DNA of 8,531 bases from DATKDU01 sp035512595. Its GTDB lineage: Bacteria; Planctomycetota; Planctomycetia; Pirellulales; Pirellulaceae. The notes beneath the pieces were generated by a model. That model saw nothing but the letters and a program-made list of their open reading frames with translations. It had not been told where the DNA came from and made no database searches. Both the position numbers and the translations under genes were made by a program. The stretch covers positions 1-8,531 of the forward strand of contig DATKDU010000148.1 in the NCBI GenBank assembly GCA_035512595.1. The letters are read 5' to 3'. This document shows positions 6,011 to 8,531 of this stretch, one piece after another (within the stretch, counting starts at the first letter, position 1; every line of letters starts with the position of its first letter).

Positions 6011-6016
6011 GAGGTG
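6011..6016 (+). promoter_or_regulatory. Ribosome binding site of the sulfatase
   Basis: GAGGTG lies 4 nt before ATG 6021. It fixes the start at the codon that gives a proper signal peptide and rules out the long overlapping frame that opens at 5597. Confidence 0.7.
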
Positions 6017-6020
6017 ACCC

Positions 6021-7448
6021 ATGAAACGCGACCTGATGGCGATCGGCTTGCTCGTCCTCTTATTGCATCCGGCCTGGGCCGCTGCTGCCGAACCGGCGGG
6101 CCGACCGCCGAACCTCATCTTCATCATGGCCGACGATCTGGGGATCGGGCACTGCGGCTGCTACGGCCAGACGAAGATCAAGACGCCCAGCATCGACCGT
6201 TTGGCGGCCGAGGGGATGAAGTTCACGCAGTTCTATGCCGGGGCCAACGTCTGCGCCCCGTCGCGGAGCGTCCTGATGACCAGCCTGCACACGGGGCACA
6301 CGCCGGTCCGCAACAACGGGCTCAACCGCTACCTTTACGACGAGGACGTGACCGTGGCCGAGGTGCTCAAAGCAGCCGGCTATGCCACCGGCGGCTTCGG
6401 CAAATGGGGGCTGGGTCGGGAGGACACGCCCGGCGTCGCGGTCAAGCAGGGCTTCGACACGTGGGTGGGGCAGTACAGCCAGACGCACGCCCACTTCTAC
6501 TATCCGTATTTCGTGATGAAGGATTTGGAGCGAATGCCGCTGAAGGAAAACGAAGGGAAGCGCCGCGGTCGGTACGTCCAAGACGTGATCCACGAGGAGG
6601 CCCTCGCTTTTCTGGAGGCCAACAAGGACCGGCCGTTCTTCGCCTACCTGCCGTACATCATGCCGCACGTGGAGCTAGTCGTTCCACCGGAGGCGCGGAA
6701 GGAATACGAAGGAAAGTTCCCCAAGGTCGCGCGCGATGATCCGCGGCCGGGGTACCTCGGCAGCGACGACGCGTATGCCGAGTTCGCCGGGATGGTGACC
6801 TATCTCGACAAGCTGATCGGCGAGGTGCTCGACAAGCTCAAGGAGCTGGGGCTGGAGGAGAACACGGTCGTCTTCTTCACCTCCGACAACGGCCCGCAGC
6901 CGGGGGCCTGGAGCGACATCTTCGTCGAGTATTTTGACGGCAATGGTCCCTATCGCGGGGCGAAGACCAACTTCTACGAAGGAGGAATCCGCGAGCCGAC
7001 GATCGTCCGCTGGCCGGGGAAGATCAAAGCCGGCAGCACGAGCGACTTCCTCGGCTATTTTCCGGACGTGATGCCGACGCTGGCCGAGCTGGCCGGCGCG
7101 GCGGACAAGCTTCCAAAGAACCTCGACGGCATTTCGTTCGTCCCCACGCTGCTCGGCGAGAGCGAGCGGCAGAAGCAGCACGAGTACCTGTACTGGGAAG
7201 CGGCCGGCACGAAGCAAGACATTGTCCAGCAGGCCGTGCGATGGCAGAACTGGAAAGCGGTCAAGAACCGCGGCAATGCGTCGTTTGAGCTGTACGACTT
7301 GGCCAGCGACATTGGCGAGGAGCATGATCTGGCCAAAGAAAAGCCCGACGTGATGGCGAAGATCGAAGCGATCTGCCGCGAAGCGCACAGCCCCGAGAGG
7401 AAGTACGAGCCGGGAGAGCGGGAGACGGCGGCGGATTATGTGAGGTGA
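6021..7448 (+). CDS. Secreted arylsulfatase-type sulfatase (formylglycine-dependent)
   Basis: The 475-residue protein begins with a signal peptide (MKR, a hydrophobic LMAIGLLVLLL core, then AWAAAA; cleavage probably near residue 23), so it acts in the periplasm or outside. It belongs to the type I sulfatases, which cleave sulfate esters. Metal ligands D38-D39 lie in FIMADDLG, and the sulfatase signature CAPSR (78-82) supplies Cys78, the residue oxidised to formylglycine. Further conserved points are K128 in FGKWG, H216 in MPHVE, D289-N290 in FFTSDNGP and K315. The usual GKWHLG histidine is glycine here (GKWGLG). The C-terminal region ends with a typical ELYDLASDIGEEHDL segment and is complete. 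No maturation enzyme (FGE or anSME) is in the window. Planctomycetes carry many such enzymes for sulfated algal polysaccharides; the substrate here is unknown. The neighbouring lipoprotein gene starts 58 nt downstream. Confidence 0.94.
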   Translation: MKRDLMAIGLLVLLLHPAWAAAAEPAGRPPNLIFIMADDLGIGHCGCYGQTKIKTPSIDRLAAEGMKFTQFYAGANVCAPSRSVLMTSLHTGHTPVRNNGLNRYLYDEDVTVAEVLKAAGYATGGFGKWGLGREDTPGVAVKQGFDTWVGQYSQTHAHFYYPYFVMKDLERMPLKENEGKRRGRYVQDVIHEEALAFLEANKDRPFFAYLPYIMPHVELVVPPEARKEYEGKFPKVARDDPRPGYLGSDDAYAEFAGMVTYLDKLIGEVLDKLKELGLEENTVVFFTSDNGPQPGAWSDIFVEYFDGNGPYRGAKTNFYEGGIREPTIVRWPGKIKAGSTSDFLGYFPDVMPTLAELAGAADKLPKNLDGISFVPTLLGESERQKQHEYLYWEAAGTKQDIVQQAVRWQNWKAVKNRGNASFELYDLASDIGEEHDLAKEKPDVMAKIEAICREAHSPERKYEPGERETAADYVR

Positions 7449-7505
7449 GTGGTGAATCCACTCCGTCCCAAGCAGAGCTTGGGACCAAGTTAATGGTGAG
7501 TGGTG
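7444..7505. repeat. Perfect 11-bp direct repeat flanking the intergenic hairpin
   Basis: GGTGAGTGGTG occurs at 7444-7454 and again at 7495-7505, separated by 40 nt that hold the hairpin. The first copy contains the sulfatase stop (TGA 7446-7448). The second copy ends one base before the lipoprotein ATG and supplies its GGTGAG ribosome binding site. The arrangement looks like a target-site duplication made when a short palindromic element inserted. Confidence 0.75.
7460..7490. repeat. Intergenic hairpin (GTCCCAAGC / GCTTGGGAC)
   Basis: A perfect 9-bp stem (7465-7473 with 7477-7485) closes an AGA loop; with two mismatches the arms extend to 14 bp (7460-7473 and 7477-7490). There is no T-run. 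Palindromes with this CCCAAGC-x-GCTTGGG core are, as I recall, widely dispersed between genes in planctomycetes and cyanobacteria. It lies between two genes that are probably co-transcribed. Confidence 0.75.
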
Positions 7506-7506
7506 C

Positions 7507-8531
7507 ATGACAGCCATGAAATTGTTTGTGCGACGCGCGACTACATGGCTGTCACTGCTACTGGCCGCGGCACTAGCCGGCTGCCAGGACCGAGCGGGCG
7601 AGTACCCCACCCGTACCATAGTGATCGTCTGTCCCTGGGCGGCCGGCGGCGGGACCGACCGCGTGGCCCGCTTTCTGGCGGACCAGCTTCAGCGGGAACT
7701 GGGGCAGCCGGTGGTCGTGCAGAACCAGACCGGCGGCAGCGGCGCGTCGGGGCATGCCGCGGGGGCCCGCGCCCGGCCCGATGGCTACACGATCACCATG
7801 GGGACGTTCGAGCTCTCCACGATGCGGGCGATGGGAATTTCGGACCTGACCTACCGCGACTTTCAGCCGCTGGCCCAGGTGAATGCCGACCCGGCGGCGA
7901 TCTTCGTCCGCACCGATGCGCCGTGGAGGTCGCTGGCGGAGTTCCTCAGCGACGTTCGCACGCGTCCCGGCGAGCTGAAAATGTCGGGGACGGCTGCCGG
8001 CGGCGCTTGGGACCTGGCCCGATCGGGCTTATTGCTGGCGGCCGATTTGCCGGTCGAGTCGATCGTCTGGGCGCCGTCGCAAGGCTCGGCGCCGTCACTG
8101 GTCGAACTGCTCGGCGGGCATATCGACGCCGTCTGCTGCAGCCTTCCCGAGGCGCAGTCGCAGCTTGAAGCGGGGCAACTGCGGGTGCTGTGCGTGATGG
8201 CGGCCCAGCGGCTGCCCGATTATCCGCAAGTGCCGACGGCGAAAGAAAGCGGCATCGACTGGGAAGCGGTCGGCTGGCGCGGGCTACTCCTGCCCAAGCG
8301 AACGCCAAAGGACGTCCGCAACCTGCTCGACGAGAGTCTGACGCGCGTTCTGGAGTCGGATGCTTATCAGGAGTTCATGGCCAAGAACCGCTTTGGGATC
8401 ACGATTTCCCACGGCGACGAGTTCACTGCCTTCCTGGACGAGCAAGAGCGGCGGTGGGGAGAGGTGATCGAGTCCGCCGGTTACGCAGCTCGCGGCGGAC
8501 CGGCCCGCGTCGTCACCAGCAGCGATCCGGG
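7507..8531 (+). CDS. TctC/Bug-type substrate-binding lipoprotein (partial, open at window end)
   Basis: The frame stays open from ATG 7507 to the window edge, 341 codons with no stop. The start has GGTGA about 7 nt upstream; the in-frame ATG at 7516 has none. A short basic N-terminus, a hydrophobic stretch and the lipobox LAGC (23-26) mark a lipoprotein anchored by Cys26. The mature part matches tripartite tricarboxylate transporter binding proteins: TRTIVIVCPWAAGGGTDRVA, then LGQPVVVQNQTGGSGASGHA, ARPDGYTI and a GTAAGGAWD segment. Such proteins capture dicarboxylates, tricarboxylates or other small carboxylates for a TctA/TctB membrane pair, which may follow outside the window. Usual length is 320-330 residues, so the stop is probably close. 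It may share a transcript with the sulfatase. The ligand is unknown. Confidence 0.9.
   Translation, partial: MTAMKLFVRRATTWLSLLLAAALAGCQDRAGEYPTRTIVIVCPWAAGGGTDRVARFLADQLQRELGQPVVVQNQTGGSGASGHAAGARARPDGYTITMGTFELSTMRAMGISDLTYRDFQPLAQVNADPAAIFVRTDAPWRSLAEFLSDVRTRPGELKMSGTAAGGAWDLARSGLLLAADLPVESIVWAPSQGSAPSLVELLGGHIDAVCCSLPEAQSQLEAGQLRVLCVMAAQRLPDYPQVPTAKESGIDWEAVGWRGLLLPKRTPKDVRNLLDESLTRVLESDAYQEFMAKNRFGITISHGDEFTAFLDEQERRWGEVIESAGYAARGGPARVVTSSDP

Larger units (their letters stand above)
5320..6020. other. Divergent intergenic region with multiple palindromes, no gene seen
   Basis: This 701-base stretch separates the minus-strand ATPase from the plus-strand sulfatase and should hold both promoters. 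No open frame here has a ribosome binding site or recognisable content. It holds palindromes at 5461-5485, 5519-5541, 5560-5586, 5661-5670 (GCGCTAGCGC), 5765-5777 (GCGAG-CGA-CTCGC), 5779-5814 (ATGCAGGC and GCCTGCAT), 5833-5849 and 5903-5918. A TATTAT at 5960-5965, 55 nt before the sulfatase start, is a possible -10 box without a good -35. The unusual number of inverted repeats suggests accumulated mobile hairpins or an undetected structured RNA. Confidence 0.6.

Noticed and set aside
5597..6739. Long plus-strand frame overlapping the sulfatase start
   Set aside because: It is out of frame with the sulfatase, rich in Arg/Gly/Pro as expected for a shadow of GC-rich coding DNA, and has no recognisable motif.
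7500..8168. 222-codon plus-strand frame over the lipoprotein gene
   Set aside because: It is out of frame with the TctC-type protein, which has a lipobox and family motifs through the whole region.

Overview
The window looks like a chromosomal segment of a GC-rich planctomycete, probably of the Pirellulales type. Three things suggest this: a secreted formylglycine-type sulfatase, an 80-residue protein of a kind I associate with planctomycetes, and several dispersed hairpin repeats of styles common in those genomes. The lineage call is inference from gene content; no rRNA or other marker gene is present.

Layout from left to right. Positions 1-132 hold the last 43 codons of an IS66-type transposase. 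Positions 133-503 hold no gene but carry a 25-bp-arm inverted repeat (371-446). At 504-746 is a small conserved protein of unknown function. A second, 33-bp-arm inverted repeat (782-858) lies just before a LOG-family Rossmann-fold nucleotide hydrolase (952-1983). That gene converges on a family I inorganic pyrophosphatase (2094-2639, minus). The gap between them holds two related hairpins in opposite orientation that differ by a compensatory base pair.

Upstream of the pyrophosphatase on the minus strand is an ABC export-type module: the ATPase (4585-5319), an 81-codon reading frame with one membrane segment (4343-4588) that overlaps the ATPase stop by 4 bp, and a large polytopic membrane protein (2787-4394). 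The last two overlap out of frame by 52 nt and look like one permease gene split by a frameshift. The large membrane gene also has visibly less GC-rich third codon positions than its neighbours.

A 701-base gene-free region (5320-6020) with several palindromes separates this module from a plus-strand pair: a secreted sulfatase (6021-7448) and a TctC/Bug-type substrate-binding lipoprotein (7507 to beyond the window end). The 58-nt gap between these two holds a hairpin flanked by a perfect 11-bp direct repeat, which looks like the footprint of a small palindromic insertion. The pair suggests desulfation of an external substrate alongside capture of a small solute, but a functional link is only inferred from adjacency.

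I did not find a clearly new defence or mobile system. The items most worth checking are the split permease beside an ABC ATPase with unusual motif residues, the 11-bp duplication around the intergenic hairpin, and the family of mobile-looking hairpins.
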